Of a stretch of 64,000 nt of DNA, positions 1-11,106 are shown one piece after another. How positions within the stretch are numbered: position 1 is the stretch's first letter; every line of letters starts with the position of its first letter. Source of the stretch: Marasmius tenuissimus (taxonomy: Eukaryota > Basidiomycota > Agaricomycetes > Agaricales > Marasmiaceae). The stretch spans positions 1,426,001 through 1,490,000 of the forward strand of contig JAQOTA010000058.1 in assembly GCA_029532415.1 (NCBI GenBank). The letters run 5' to 3'. The notes under the pieces were generated by a model, which made no database searches, was not told the origin of the DNA, and saw nothing but the letters and a program-made list of their open reading frames with translations. A program made the position numbers and the translations under genes.

Positions 1-1527
1 CATGCATCGGGACCAATGAAGCAGTTTTTGCGAGGGTGGCATGTCGGGCAATGAACGACCTCGATGTGCCAGTGTAGTTCCTCTGTCACTGTGTACACCT
101 TGCATTCCTTTAGGATCCTCTCCGTTCCTTCCAACGCTGGGGAGAGCCTCGTGTTACACCCGCTTCGCCCTCCTCCTCGCAAGTCGATGGTGTTGGGCAC
201 GCTATTCTTCGGACTCGTTCTAGGATAGTGAGCAGTGTCCGATTGGAGAGAAATCCACTCCGGCGGACGGATAGGAAGGTAAGATATTGACCTCTCTAGC
301 CCTTGGTTTCCATTGACTGGTTCCACTGATAGTTATGCATCAGTATCCACGGCCACCATAACCTGATAAACATTGACTCACCGACGGCCATCTCCACCCT
401 GTCTCCGATAGCATCACCATCTCCAAAGTTCTCCAGCGTGTCGTCCCAGTCGCTGTTAACATCCCCAAAGTCGCTGCCCTCCGCCGTTACCCGTGCATTG
501 AACATCCGAAACGATTTTATCGCCATTTTACGGTGCTCGCAGCTGCTCCACTTCGCATGTCTGTTCGATGAGCACCTCCAATCTCCTCGACCATCATCTG
601 TACTGATGAACAAAACCACAGCTCGTTTATCCAGCTCGCTTTCATGACTTTTCTCTTCCTGCACCGAAAACATATTCAACCACAGGGTCGCCTCAGCGTT
701 CAGCTCGCTTACGCGTTCTCTTCGAAAGAGGACGACGAGGCTCTCTGGAGATCATTCAGCTCGCATACAACGGAACTCTCAGGTAAGAACATACCAGCAC
801 TAGTGTCAGACTCCAGTCGACTGAAATACTCCTTTCTGAACTCCCTATAGCAGTCTTTGTGTACGCATGTCCTTGCGCGGCGACCATCAGGGCAGCGGCA
901 GTCGAGGTCCACATCGCTTCCAACCTTCTGGGCACGGAAGTGATACCAATTGTCCTTCGTATTGTCTGGTACTCAGCACGTTGAAAACGCAACGAGTCAC
1001 TAGTCATGATCACTCACTGTCGGCGCCATTTGCCTTTTATCCCATCCTTGCACGATAAAAACGAATGTTCCAATATGATAAAAACCGGCTCTTCCTTCCT
1101 GAAACTCCTGTAGATATCGCTCCACCTCTTCCTCGCTGCTCCCTTCCGTCGGCGTAGGGGAATGCCCGAAACCTCCCATATCATCTACGAAGTCGCCCGA
1201 CCCTCCCCCCAAGCCCAGGTCCGAAGTCATCTCGCAACTTGCGGTCGGCACCATCTGAGCTTGCTCAGCCCTCATCGACCCCTGAGGCGGTCTCTCTTTC
1301 CCTGCTGCACACTTGCGTTGTGACGACGTTTTCATGCTGGACTTCTTGGATGGGCTCTGGTCCTGCCACCCTTTCTTCCTTCGCTTGACATTGAACTTCT
1401 CCACCTCTAATCCATCCAACGACAAAGCCGTGCTCCTTTTTACCCCCCAACTGTCAATTTCTGAATCTGCCTGTGTTTCATCAAGCTTTTTCGACCAAAG
1501 CGCTTGTTTCTGGGATTTCGAGGACAT
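1..1527 (-). CDS. KDZ-transposase-type protein, N-terminal part (runs off left edge)
   Basis: Four exons on the minus strand (1018-1527, 795-954, 382-654, then 301 to the window edge) join in frame; I start at the ATG at 1527. The first exon is Ser/Lys-rich. The second carries CRCPDGRRARTCVH, a CxCx8CxH arrangement like a SWIM or CxC zinc cluster. The third has another Cys/His pair (SSCEHRK) and an acidic stretch. The fourth contains YLPIRPPEW and then HCPTCHPRKNCFIGPD, which I recognise from the Cys-cluster region before the transposase domain in agaricomycete KDZ (Kyakuja-Dileera-Zisupton) transposases. The catalytic domain would lie left of the window, so activity cannot be judged. The family call rests on remembered motifs, not a search. 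The next gene starts 133 bp away on the opposite strand, so the two may share a promoter. Confidence 0.65.
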
Positions 1528-1660
1528 GATCGTTGCGACCCGGCCAGGCGCTATTTACCCATGCTGGACGGGATTGATATTCTGCTCACGCCGGACCGAT
1601 CCAAATTTTTGGCTGACATATCCTTTTTCCTCTTCCCAAACCTCCCACTTTCCAACACCC

Positions 1661-3420
1661 ATGGCCACCCGGAGGTCACCGCGCAAAGCTGTTCCTGATG
1701 CCCATGCCCCCGCTCGACAGAAAGCCTCCGAACGTCGCTGTCGGCGATGTCCTGATCACCCCCTTCTTAGGGATTGCAAGGTGAAGCACCCACGACAGGC
1801 CAAGAAGGACGCTAGCACAACTGCCGCTGCCGACTCGACATCCTTGTCACTGTCAGGTATGTACCCCCTCACCTTGTTGTTGTTCAGCAATCGACTTCTA
1901 ACCCAATCTTAACCAGGTGCGAGCGCTACGTCTGTAGTGTTGACTTTAGACCGGGATCTGAATGGCCAACAATCGTTGTCTTCATTGCCGCCGGCGTATC
2001 ACGGCGCTCCCCCCTTCGCAGGCAAGATAACAATGTCCCGATTAGATATTGCGACTGACTTCCCCTGTCACTTCAGCTCCTTCGCAATCGCATGGGCCAC
2101 CTCAGACCAGTCCTTTTTACGGTGGGCTCGTACCTTCGTCAATCACAAATATACTCACTGTGCTCGCGACATAGATACGTCTTTGATCCCCACTCATGCC
2201 CTGAATCTCCAACAAGTTTTTCCTTCCTCCATTGTCAATGACATATCATGGCCACGTAAGTTCCTCTGGTTGCTCTGGATCCTGACCGGACGTCCTCTAA
2301 GTGAACACGCTCACCTTACAGAATCTTCTACGCCTTTGGTTCCGTTTCTGACGACCAGCGTCGCTCAGGACTTCAGTGGCAACACCAACCCTCCGCCAGG
2401 GACATCGGGTATGAAAATCTGTGCCCCCTTCCATCTCACCGAATTGCTCACGCTCCAGCTCAACTATCAAGGTGATATTGCTCAGTCGCAGCCACAATAC
2501 AACGTTCACGCCATCCCGACTCCTGGCAAATCTTGCTACCACCACATCGTTCAAGTGACGGCCAGTATTCATGTTGACACGTTCTCTTCTTTTTCGTTCT
2601 CTAGGCTTTACTCCATCAGCCCAGCCAATTGCCAGTCCTCAATTTCAATCCCTAGGTGGCTTGGACGGTCTGGGGACTAACGACGGGTATAGCACGTCAA
2701 ACCTCGGCTCCAGTCCATTCTCCACCCCCTCATGTCCGGCGGGATTTAGAGCATCTCAGGGTAGACAAGCGACCGTTGCAACTCCCCTAGTTTCGCCGCA
2801 CGTGGGGGAACCCTTGGAGGGGGACTTTAGCGACTCAGACGATTCCGATGATGAGGATGAGCCCAGTTCCTCGGGGTCAAAATCGAAACACGTGCGACCC
2901 AATCATCAGTTTCATCCATATGGTAGGGTCGCCAATGTGATGCGGGGCAAAGCTCCTTTCTGTGAGTTCTTTTACACTTTTCCATCGCTCTTGCTGCAGC
3001 CCTTTGGAAGGTGTCTATCGCACAATACCCCCCTGTGGACGTCTCGACACAAAGGAGCAGACAACTCGGCGATTCAACGATACGATAAAGCGGGACGAGC
3101 TGCCGGATGATTACATGGATCGGCTCAGGACCTTGTCTCATCGGTGTTTTGAATCTCTCGTGACTGGAAGGCGACAGGATCTCGCACGCCTTAAATTTAA
3201 GAATTACGAGCTCGAGGACAAGATGAAGCGTACTCAAGAGCAATTAGATAGCTACGCAAGGGTCCTCTGGAGCCAAGGTATTGATCTAGACAATCTCCCC
3301 CCCCGGCCGGCGAGGGCTCAGGCAGGTCATCTTCATCTTCAGGGTCCCAAGAGTGCGATGAGTGATCCATCCATCAGTACCTTTGAACAAATTGTAATTC
3401 CCCTTGAGCCGAATTTGTAG
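1661..3420 (+). CDS. Uncharacterised protein with C-terminal coiled coil, divergent from the KDZ-type gene
   Basis: I do not recognise this family. The first exon (1661-1856) starts MATRRSPRKAVPDAHAP and has a basic RCRRCPDHPLL stretch. An intron at 1857-1916 leads in frame to a long Ser/Pro-rich middle, probably cut by further introns (for example 2261 to about 2322). A Ser/Asp-rich acidic segment (DSDDSDDEDEP) sits near 2835-2865. The last exon, about 3010-3420, encodes a charged helical segment (TKEQTTRRFNDTIKRDELP) followed by a coiled-coil-like heptad region and ends at TAG 3418-3420. The internal exon borders between 2400 and 3015 are not settled. The gene lies 133 bp from the divergent KDZ-type gene and 131 bp before the viroplasmin-like gene, so it may be cargo of the same element. 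That is inference. Confidence 0.55.
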
Positions 3421-3551
3421 ATACTGGTATGATAGATGTTTCCAATTCATGTGCTTCTTCCATCAACGAGTTGAACACCATTGAATTCCGGGCCTTAAGT
3501 GGGATTGCCTTAAAAATCTGATCGTCCCAACCCCCCACGCTCACCTTCACA

Positions 3552-4158
3552 ATGTCCCAGAAGAACAAGCACAGAAGACTTCAAGTCGAGGTGGTAGTTC
3601 CACGTCTCGATGAACTTCCGCACTATGAGAAGACTATCTACTGGCTTGTCCTTGAAGGACCTGATCCTGGCGTCTACAAGTAAGTCCCGCCCTGCTCCCG
3701 ATAGCCGTATGACGTCGAGTCTTGATACTTTTTCACAGTTATTCTCGGGGTAACTTTTCGAAGGGATATGAATTTTATGAAGACGCATGTCGCGATTTCT
3801 GGAAATACCGGGAATGCAGACTGATCAAGCTCCTCAATTGTCCCCTGGCAACATTGGGTGAATGGTCAGTGGTTACGGAGGGATTTCGCGTCGGAGTGTA
3901 TCCCGATAGGTGAGTTGATTCTGCGTCATCTCCAAGGGCACAATGTTGAAGATCTATCCCAGAGTCAGTGCCTTGGTTATTGGACTCAAATGGGACTTCG
4001 GCTCATTTTCTCTGTTCCATACCGAACGTGAGGCACGGGAGTATTTCATCCGGGAGTTGCAATCGGCCCGTGTTCGCACGAAACTGGTCACCGAAGTTAG
4101 GGTGCCACACCTCATGCTGCCGCAGAAAAGGGTCCAATGGGTGATCGAAAGTATCTAG
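3552..4158 (+). CDS. Ribonuclease H1 N-terminal (viroplasmin)-like protein
   Basis: Three exons (3552-3679, 3739-3909, 3963-4158) close in frame as 164 aa from MSQKNKHRRLQVEV. Two segments look like the RNase H1 N-terminal/viroplasmin fold, a small nucleic-acid-binding module with the pattern W-x-V-x-x-G-x-x-x-G-V-Y. The first is IYWLVLEGPDPGVY (about residues 29-42) and the second EWSVVTEGFRVGVYPDR (about 84-100). The second is followed by a segment resembling the later part of the fold (FHTEREAREYF). No catalytic RNase H domain follows. Mushroom genomes carry many stand-alone genes of this type, as far as I recall. The role is unknown; binding RNA:DNA hybrid or dsRNA is a guess from the fold. 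It is convergent with the basic-protein gene, with 42 bp between stop codons. Confidence 0.55.
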
Positions 4159-4200
4159 GCTCTCGAATGACATCTTATCATATCCTATCAGTACCCTATC

Positions 4201-4880
4201 TCAATCCAATCCGCGTTTTTCACGGTATTTTCGGGCATATTCGCGTTGCCTTGCCCTCCGAGCAGCCAAAATTCGCTCTCTGTCCAGGTCTGGAAGTTCA
4301 TTTAACTGAGTTCGTTCGCTGCCAGTCACATATTAGTCCCTCAGGAGGCACATTGGATGCAGAACAACTCACGCGTCGCGTTTGAGTTTCCTTCGACGAG
4401 CAATGTCATCTTTGTGCTCGGAATAATATCGAGCCGATCGAATACGGCTGTGACGGCGGGTTTCCTGTCGTTTCTGACGCTCTGTGGACACTTGCTGCAG
4501 GAGTTCTAGCCGCCTGAGGCCATTTGTGAGACGTGAGGTAGCCGCGTGTTGTGTACCGACCATGGCTTCTTTTTGTTTAGACACTGTGTTTAGTTGCAAG
4601 AGGGTCCCGGCGGTGCAGGCAATAAATACGAATGGTGGTCGAGCAAGGAGTACAGCTACGCACCTTGATTGGACTTGGGTAGTCCCCGACCACTCCGTGA
4701 GTTTGGTTGAGTCGCCTCCATTGGGTATTCGTGCTCACTCCATGGGGGGGACGACGGAGGTAAATTATTGAAAAGACCGTAACGCGGTCCTTGAATGCGT
4801 GAAGTAGGAGAAGGTGTGGGGGTAGCAACGAAAGGCAGCCCATCTTCATCAAAAGAGGGGCATCGACGGAGACGGGACAT
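4201..4880 (-). CDS. Small basic helical protein, unrecognised
   Basis: Three exons on minus (4664-4880, 4373-4583, 4201-4318) close in frame as 181 aa. I start at MSRLRRCPSFDEDGL; an in-frame ATG at 4985 would add about 35 residues that overlap the upstream repeats. The N-terminal third is Pro/Ser-rich (PTPSPTSR, PPSSPPW). The rest is Arg/Lys/Glu-rich and probably helical, with two similar motifs, RSARYYSEHKDDIARRR and ARRARQREYARKYREK. These recall basic nuclear proteins, but no known domain can be named. It is convergent with the viroplasmin-like gene, and a set of direct repeats lies just upstream of its start. Confidence 0.6.
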
Positions 4881-4954
4881 TGTCGCAAAATAGAGCGCTC
4901 GAGTTTGGTTGTGGTAGTGATGTGAGAGACCGTGCCGGGATTTTGTCGAGTTGC

Positions 4955-5062
4955 GTGAGACACTCATCTCATTGACGTGAGACACTCATCTGAAGTTATG
5001 TGAGACGCTCATCGGAAGTGTGAGACACTTACTGTGAACCACATACTTGACCGTGAGACACT
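4955..5062. repeat. Five short direct repeats of GTGAGACACT
   Basis: GTGAGACACT (one copy GTGAGACGCT) starts at 4955, 4977, 5000, 5020 and 5053, spaced 22, 23, 20 and 33 bp; the first three copies continue as CAT. The block lies 75-182 bp upstream of the start of the minus-strand basic-protein gene. It could be a promoter array or a small satellite; the sequence alone does not decide. Confidence 0.75.
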
Positions 5063-5615
5063 CCCCTGTGGCACCAAGTTACCTCTCCCCATCCTTCGTA
5101 TCGTCAGTTTGACCTCTGGGATCGGTTCTGAGAACTAGCCATCACCACCAGGGAGCCATCACTTGAGGATAACAAGGGCCGAAACGACGATCTAGAAAGA
5201 AAGTTACAAGCGTTGGACGTGAAGTACCGAAGAGGTGGCAAAGTCAAGTATGAACTTACTTTCCAGTAATCACCATCCTGAAGCGCGTCTCCAACGTCAT
5301 AGATTAGCTCGAGCATATGTCTGTAGCGAATAGATAATAATGCAATAGATGTACGGCGATCTCAGTGTCGGGCTGCGACTTGTCCGCCATTCTCTGACAT
5401 CTTCAATCATGCGCAACTTAAGAATGTTGGTGATCGTGCCGTCGCGGTAGATATGAGCACTGTCTATCAGATGTCCCTGAGTGCGACACGAGTGAGGTGG
5501 TATGTCGAGACGACCAGGGAAAGAGACATCGCCCATGGTACTCCATGTGCGGCGATGCACTGTTCATCCGAAGCGATCAACAAGTTGATGGTGGTGCCAG
5601 CTCCTAGCACCAATG
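5063..5615. other. Unresolved stretch with possible short exons on minus
   Basis: Short open stretches with plausible splice sites exist on minus. One near 5258-5316 encodes MLELIYDVGDALQDGDYWK and ends at a GTAAGT donor. I could not chain them into a reading frame that closes, so no gene is called here. Confidence 0.3.
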
Positions 5616-6026
5616 CTACCATTTGGGATAGCCTTGTTCATCGTGGTCACTCTCGTAAATCCTGAGCCATCGGTTGGCCTGCAGTAAGCCAACCCATGCT
5701 TTGCGACGAACAAACACTACTCACTCACTGACATACTCAGTTTCTGGACCTGCCATCTCCGTAACTTCCCCAAGTGTTCTCAATGAACAATTTTTGCAAT
5801 GCAAATAATTGAATCCCAGGACGAAATTACCAAAGCTGGACTTGAGTCTTCCAAGATTACGGACAATGTCGCGGGCGCTGACATCTGACACTGGCAACAG
5901 ATATTGAAAAGAGATTTGCGTTTGGCTACTCATGTCGACGGTTACGCAATAGTACATTTGAACGTTTTGAGCAGCAATGCATTGACGATACACGTTTCTA
6001 ACGTGCTTCTGAAGGGCACAGTGCAT
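5616..6026 (-). CDS. Small uncharacterised protein
   Basis: Two exons on minus (5733-6026 and 5616-5678) close in frame as 118 aa, beginning MHCALQKHVRNVYRQCI and ending at TAG with DHDEQGYPKW. A 66-bp stretch inside the first exon has GT and AG ends and keeps the frame, so it may be a further intron. No domain is recognised. The next minus-strand gene ends 38 bp upstream, and the two may be parts of one transcript unit. The call is weak and rests on an open frame plus good splice sites. Confidence 0.35.
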
Positions 6027-6064
6027 GACTGAATGATGAATCAAGAAGGCCTATGAGTCCGATC

Positions 6065-6629
6065 CTAATCCCCCTTCCTGAAGTTGGCTTCGTACTGAAT
6101 CACTCGTTTCGCCTTCACGTTGTTTCTCTTGGAGTCGGATGTGTGGTGGACAATTGCGTTCAAGCTCTGTTCTTCATAGTATTGAATTAACTACCGTTTT
6201 GTTAGCATGATTCTGATCTCGCAAAGAAGACGATGGTAGGATGGAGTGGTAACACACCTTCTGAGGAAGCCTCAACCTCGCCACATCCAATGGCATTCTG
6301 ACATGTACTCCACGTCCTCGAGAATTCCTGCGCATATGTCCCACAAGGATCCTGTTAAGCGGAATTTCGCGTCAATAAAAATTGTCACTTACAAAAGTAG
6401 GTACACTGTGTCACAGTAGCCCATCTGTGTTGGCTCGCGGTGGATATACTCCACACCCTTGACGATTGTATCCCATGTAGCCAGATGTCCAAAGTTCGAT
6501 TTCACGAAGGAAAACTCGTAAACCTCATTGGGATCGAGCAGGGTACTGAAGATGCGCCTGAGTTTGTGTCAATCGTTATCATCGGTGGAAAAGGGCCCAC
6601 GGGTCAGCCTGAGTGATTGCACGGGACAT
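6065..6629 (-). CDS. Small uncharacterised protein with four exons
   Basis: Exons 6601-6629, 6393-6557, 6258-6351 and 6065-6190 on minus close exactly in frame as 137 aa. It begins MSRAITQADP, continues with DPNEVYEFSFVKSNFGH and ends in a basic tail (KRNNVKAKRVIQYEANFRK). All three introns have GT-AG ends and lengths of 41-67 bp, as elsewhere in this window. No family is recognised. The exact closure of four exons is the main evidence that the gene is real. Confidence 0.5.
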
Positions 6630-7068
6630 TCTCTGGTGTTTATGATTGACGATGGGAGATATAATTGACAAGTTCTCTCGTTTCTTCTAGTCTCGGGAGC
6701 GGGTCGTTGTTGGCTGTGGTGGTAGTTGAAGCGACGCTGTGAAGTCAGTTGGTTTGGGTTTTCGCAGCCACCGGTGATTACGGACATTTTTTCGCACGCA
6801 CAGACACAGTCGTTTCGACTTCAAACTTTGTTCGAAACGGTTATATCTAATTATGCACACAAGGCTGACAAGTGCGCGAATATGTATGGGGGCTCACCCG
6901 GCATTGCGTTCAATAGTGACTTGATACAATACTCTAAACAGCTGAACGCGTGCTATGTATACCACAATATCATGAATGCCAAACCGTGGAGGCGTCAGCC
7001 ACATACTTGTAGAGCTGTATGACTGAGTGCTTGATATCATTTTCATTCTGGAGGGTGGGCATCAACGA
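6630..7068. other. Intergenic stretch, nothing recognised
   Basis: Short open frames occur on both strands but none has both a start and splice sites that chain. No repeat or RNA gene was seen. Confidence 0.5.
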
Positions 7069-8163
7069 TCAGCGAGCGGGCGCGCAAATATATTTGAACC
7101 GACCAGCCACCATGTTCTCGGGTATTTGCTTTTGTGTTCGATGATCTACGAACCCCCAAACAGTAAGTAAAACATACATGAAGTCGGGATGTAGCAGGCC
7201 TACCAGTAGGCGACAGAGCTCTTCATGTCCGGGACCACGGGTCAGGGCCATATCATCCACAGCGGTGGCCAGTGCTTCCCAGTTCTTATAACGAGAGGCC
7301 ACCAACTCTGCAAGGTCAGAGGAGAGATCGACTTCGGACTGTAGAGTCCGTTTGAAGGTCTCCTGCGGCAAAGCGGTGCGACCATGTGCAAGGCGCCTAT
7401 ACAGGTGGCCCGGGACGATGGGATCGAGATGGTAAGTGGACGACCGATGTCTCTGGTACGGGGAAACTTACAAACCCTCTGACAGAACTTTGAACAAGAA
7501 CAATGTTACGTTTAGCAAATACAAGTCTGCAGGGGATGTAGATACACACCTTTGGAGATAGACATCAGCTTAAAAATGGCGTTGTCGTCGTCCGTGGCGG
7601 TGATTATTTGAATTCTAGCCGTCAGCTGGGCGTGAATAAGGTCAAGATCGATGTTTTCCTGATCCTTCAATGGTGAACGGGTGTCAAACCCATACAACAT
7701 GATCCAGGTCTGTTGGGACCGATCGATTTGTCGGTGAGCCTTCCGAAATTCCCCCACCAAATCCAAGATACCGTCTCCCGATGTGACCCAGACGAGGTCT
7801 ACGCAGTTCAACCACAATAGAGCGACTTCTGCCCCGACCCCTTCCCATCACACGGTACTGAACCCATCCAGCCATGTTGTGTCGGAAATAACGCGCCAGT
7901 CATCCGAAAAACCCTTGCTTTTAAGCACGCACTGAAACTTTTCTTGAAGTTCTGGGTGCTCTTGACGAAGGCCTTTGGAGAGGACGATTCGAAGCATGGC
8001 AGGCCACTTGGAAGGCGAGCAGGGAGGAACAGTCAGGACCTAAAACCAGATCGGTGAAAATCTAGAGCACGATTGGAAGGAATACCTCCGAATATTGGAA
8101 ATCGGAATACCAGGGTGGAAATGCCGAGCGGTGAAAGATTGATGCCGGTTGAAAGGTAGCCAT
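7069..8163 (-). CDS. Uncharacterised protein of 283 aa with a 16-bp micro-exon
   Basis: Five exons on minus (8086-8163, 7859-8039, 7550-7798, 7472-7487, 7069-7396) close in frame. It starts MATFQPASIFHRSAFPPW at the ATG at 8163. The middle contains VWVTSGDGILDLVGEF and ITATDDDNAIFKLMSI; the C-terminal part contains SDLAELVASRYKNWEAL and HEELCRLLVGLLHPDF. The look is globular and mixed alpha/beta, with no transmembrane segment. I do not recognise the family. A possible extra intron near 7140-7175 was not used because the frame is open through it. It diverges from the coiled-coil gene that starts a few bases away, so both probably share one promoter. Confidence 0.55.
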
Positions 8164-8166
8164 TCT

Positions 8167-10880
8167 GATGGATACGCTGGGAGCCGGTTCAAGGGATCAG
8201 GTATTCCGGAGCCAGAAAAATCGCACCATCCCAGACATCACAAAGCCCCCATCGAGCCCACATCCTTCCCCCCCCGTATAGCTTCTCACCTACAGTCTTG
8301 CTCACCTGAAAAAATTTCCTCCATCAACGTGGAAGCCGCTACCGAAGGTGAGTTTACACACCGACCTATTGGGCTTACTTTCTGACTGTTTCCCCCCCCC
8401 CCCCCCCTAGCACGAGATCGTGTTGCGACCACGTTGCGTGCCCGAGAGGGCGAGATGGTCGCCCTTTATGACAAGCAGAAAAGGCTGCACCACCGCTTGT
8501 CCGAATATCGACAAACCAAAAAACCTAGGGAGTCTTTGAGAAGCCCTGAAACCGAGTCTGAGCTCCTTGTTCTAGACGCAAAGATCAAGGAGGCGGAGTC
8601 GGACGTACGGACGTTGCGTATAGAACATAGGCAATCTAGTCAAGCCCTCAGTATGTGGCTGAGCCTTGAATGAAGGTAGCTCAACTGATCACATTTCGCA
8701 GCCAAAGCCAGGGCGAAAGCCAAACGAGATGCTTCTGTATCGAAGCCCGGGAAGAAGGCGCCTGCGACCCAAAGCAACCAGCCAGCATCTGATGACGCTT
8801 CTTCGGATTTGACACCAGTGGAAGAAGTGGGGCGCCAGTTGACGGTGGCAAAGCGACGGCTACCCCAAGGAGGAGGGGGCACCGTTAAAAAATCGCAGAC
8901 CGTGCCGGAGAAGGGAAAGGTGGGGTGCTTCAGAACTACTTTCAGAGGATATCAACCAATGCACACCTTTCTTCCCTTGACCTCGCAGGACCAGGTCATG
9001 AAGCGACCGACTTCGACATCCAAGTCAGTCAACGTGAGTAGAAAATTCCCACTCCAATGGCCCTCTTTTGCTCATGCTCTTCTGGAAGGGTGTGAGCCAG
9101 GCTTGGCCCCGGACAAGGGCCAGTTCCTGTATCAATGGAGATCCACCGACTGACGCTGGAGCTCCCGCGACTCCAAAGGAGGTCGGTGACCAAGGTATAG
9201 AATTCGGCCTGAATCCCTCGAATTTGCTCAACGAGAGTGCTAGATCTTGTCGTACTGCCGGAAGACGTTAATATGGATGAAGTTCTGGCAAGTGATGGGT
9301 TTAGTGGCGTCCAAGGGCACAACAGCCACGCTGAAGACGAATTCAAGGCGGCGAAAGTCCAGGCATCCCCCATGGGTAAGAGTTTGAGGTGTATCGTCAT
9401 CTGCTGTCAGGCTGATACTGGGACAGAAGCAACGCAACAACTAGCCCCCCTCTCACAGACCAAGAGCAACAACAAAGCAGCATCACATATCCAGCCCTCA
9501 TGCGACCAGAACTCTTCCCAAATTCAGGAAGGCACGGGGTCATCTCCTCATCTGGAAGGGTCCGAAATTGGCTTCGTGAATGAACGTTCGCCCTTAAATG
9601 CGGAGAGCTCAACCTCCCCCAAACTGGCTGCCATGGCAAACGTCTCGACAAGACGTTCGCCCTCATTGCCAACCGCCGCTCTGGGGGATAAAAAGAATGA
9701 TGAACAGAGGACTACGGTTGAGGGAGATGAGACAGGTATCGTTGTCCACTTACTTCATTGAGGGGTTGGATAGCTGATGAAGGGATTTATCTGCTGATCG
9801 AGGAGCAGGAACCAGCAAAACGGAGGAGACACAAGAGGAGCCTACCATCCAGGGGGACAGCGATCAGAGTGACGATGGTAAAATCTTCTCTATTTCGGGA
9901 GGGATGTATACTGAATGCTATCTTTACAGAACCCGATGAGAAGGGTAAACGTCAGTCCCATAAGGGCCTGAAAAACGGAGGAAACGTCAGCGATTTCCGA
10001 GACGAGGAAACCGAAAGTAAGTATAGATGACCCACCAACATACATATACTTTTTACTGACTCTTTTTTGTAGAAGAGGCGCTTGAGGCAATAGACCAGTT
10101 TTTGACGCTTCCTGTCCCCGCCAATTTCCTCCCTGATACTCTGCGCGGTTACATTCAAGGACATGCTTCGCGATGCCCTGCAGCCGCAACGACCTGTTGA
10201 GAGATTGCCATTCAGACATTAGTGAGCAAGCGATCTGACCTGAAGTGCAACTATCACCACCATTCGGGGAAACACAAAGACAGGTCAGTATTGTGAAGAT
10301 GCGGGCATTTGGGACTGAGACTCACAGGCAATTCATTATCCATAGGTACATTCACGACCACTCCAATCCCAACGATGCCTGCCCCAGATTGACCGGGGTG
10401 CCCTTCCTGCCCTCAGAACCCAAGAAATCGGCGGACGCAAAGTCATTCCGGAAGGAGAAGAATGTCGCTGCATCGTTTGAGAGGCTGGAGATCCCAGAGA
10501 AGGATGGGGTCGAGGTATGCCATTGTGGGTGTACTCTGGACGACGCATTGTGGGGATTCTACCTTTGGAAGACCGGGAAGATTGTTGCTGGTGATAGAGT
10601 CGACAATTATCGGACGGACTGGATTGACCCACGCCAGAGAAAGTTCCTGATAACACGGTTGAAGGATCACGGCGTTGAGTTGGAGAACCTGTGGGAATAC
10701 AGGTTGGAGGAAACCGCTGGATACCAGCATTACGTCCCAGTGTCTCGTGCCCAACGTTTGAGAAACCACATTAGCGTCCTGCAGGCCATGTTGGAGGTGT
10801 TGGAGGGCGAAGAGGATGAAGAAGAAGCCAAGTCAGACGACAAGGTGTCCCCGGGGCCTGCCAGCCCGACCATAGTCTAG
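8167..10880 (+). CDS. Large coiled-coil protein, multi-exon, unrecognised
   Basis: Exon junctions that hold in frame include 8347/8411, 8650/8702 and several small introns between 8935 and 10070. The segment after 8411 is a charged coiled coil (LRAREGEMVALYDKQKRL, then KIKEAESDVRTLRIEHR). A Lys/Ala-rich, low-complexity middle follows (AKAKRDASVSKPGKK). The last exon, about 10290-10880, has a Cys pair (CHCGC) and the globular stretch DALWGFYLWKTGKIV before a Glu/Asp-rich tail, ending at TAG 10880. The start is uncertain: the frame of the first exon is open upstream of 8167 but has no clear ATG. The intron at 8348-8410 ends in a run of 16 C before its TAG acceptor. Function unknown; possibly cargo of the KDZ-type region. 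Confidence 0.5.
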
Positions 10881-11106
10881 ACTCTTCAGACAAAGCTGTA
10901 CATATACGTAACTCTTTGAATTTTTTTTACTTGCAATTCAACGAACGCACCTGCATCAGTGACGATGGTGAACCCACGATCAAAAGCATAAGTGTTGTAT
11001 TTTCTGTATTTCTGAGGATTGCCGCTAATCAACCGATGGGACCTTAGTATCTCTGCTAGGCTTCAGGTAAATCTTAGTTTATCAGAATGGCTTGCACTTT
11101 TACTGA

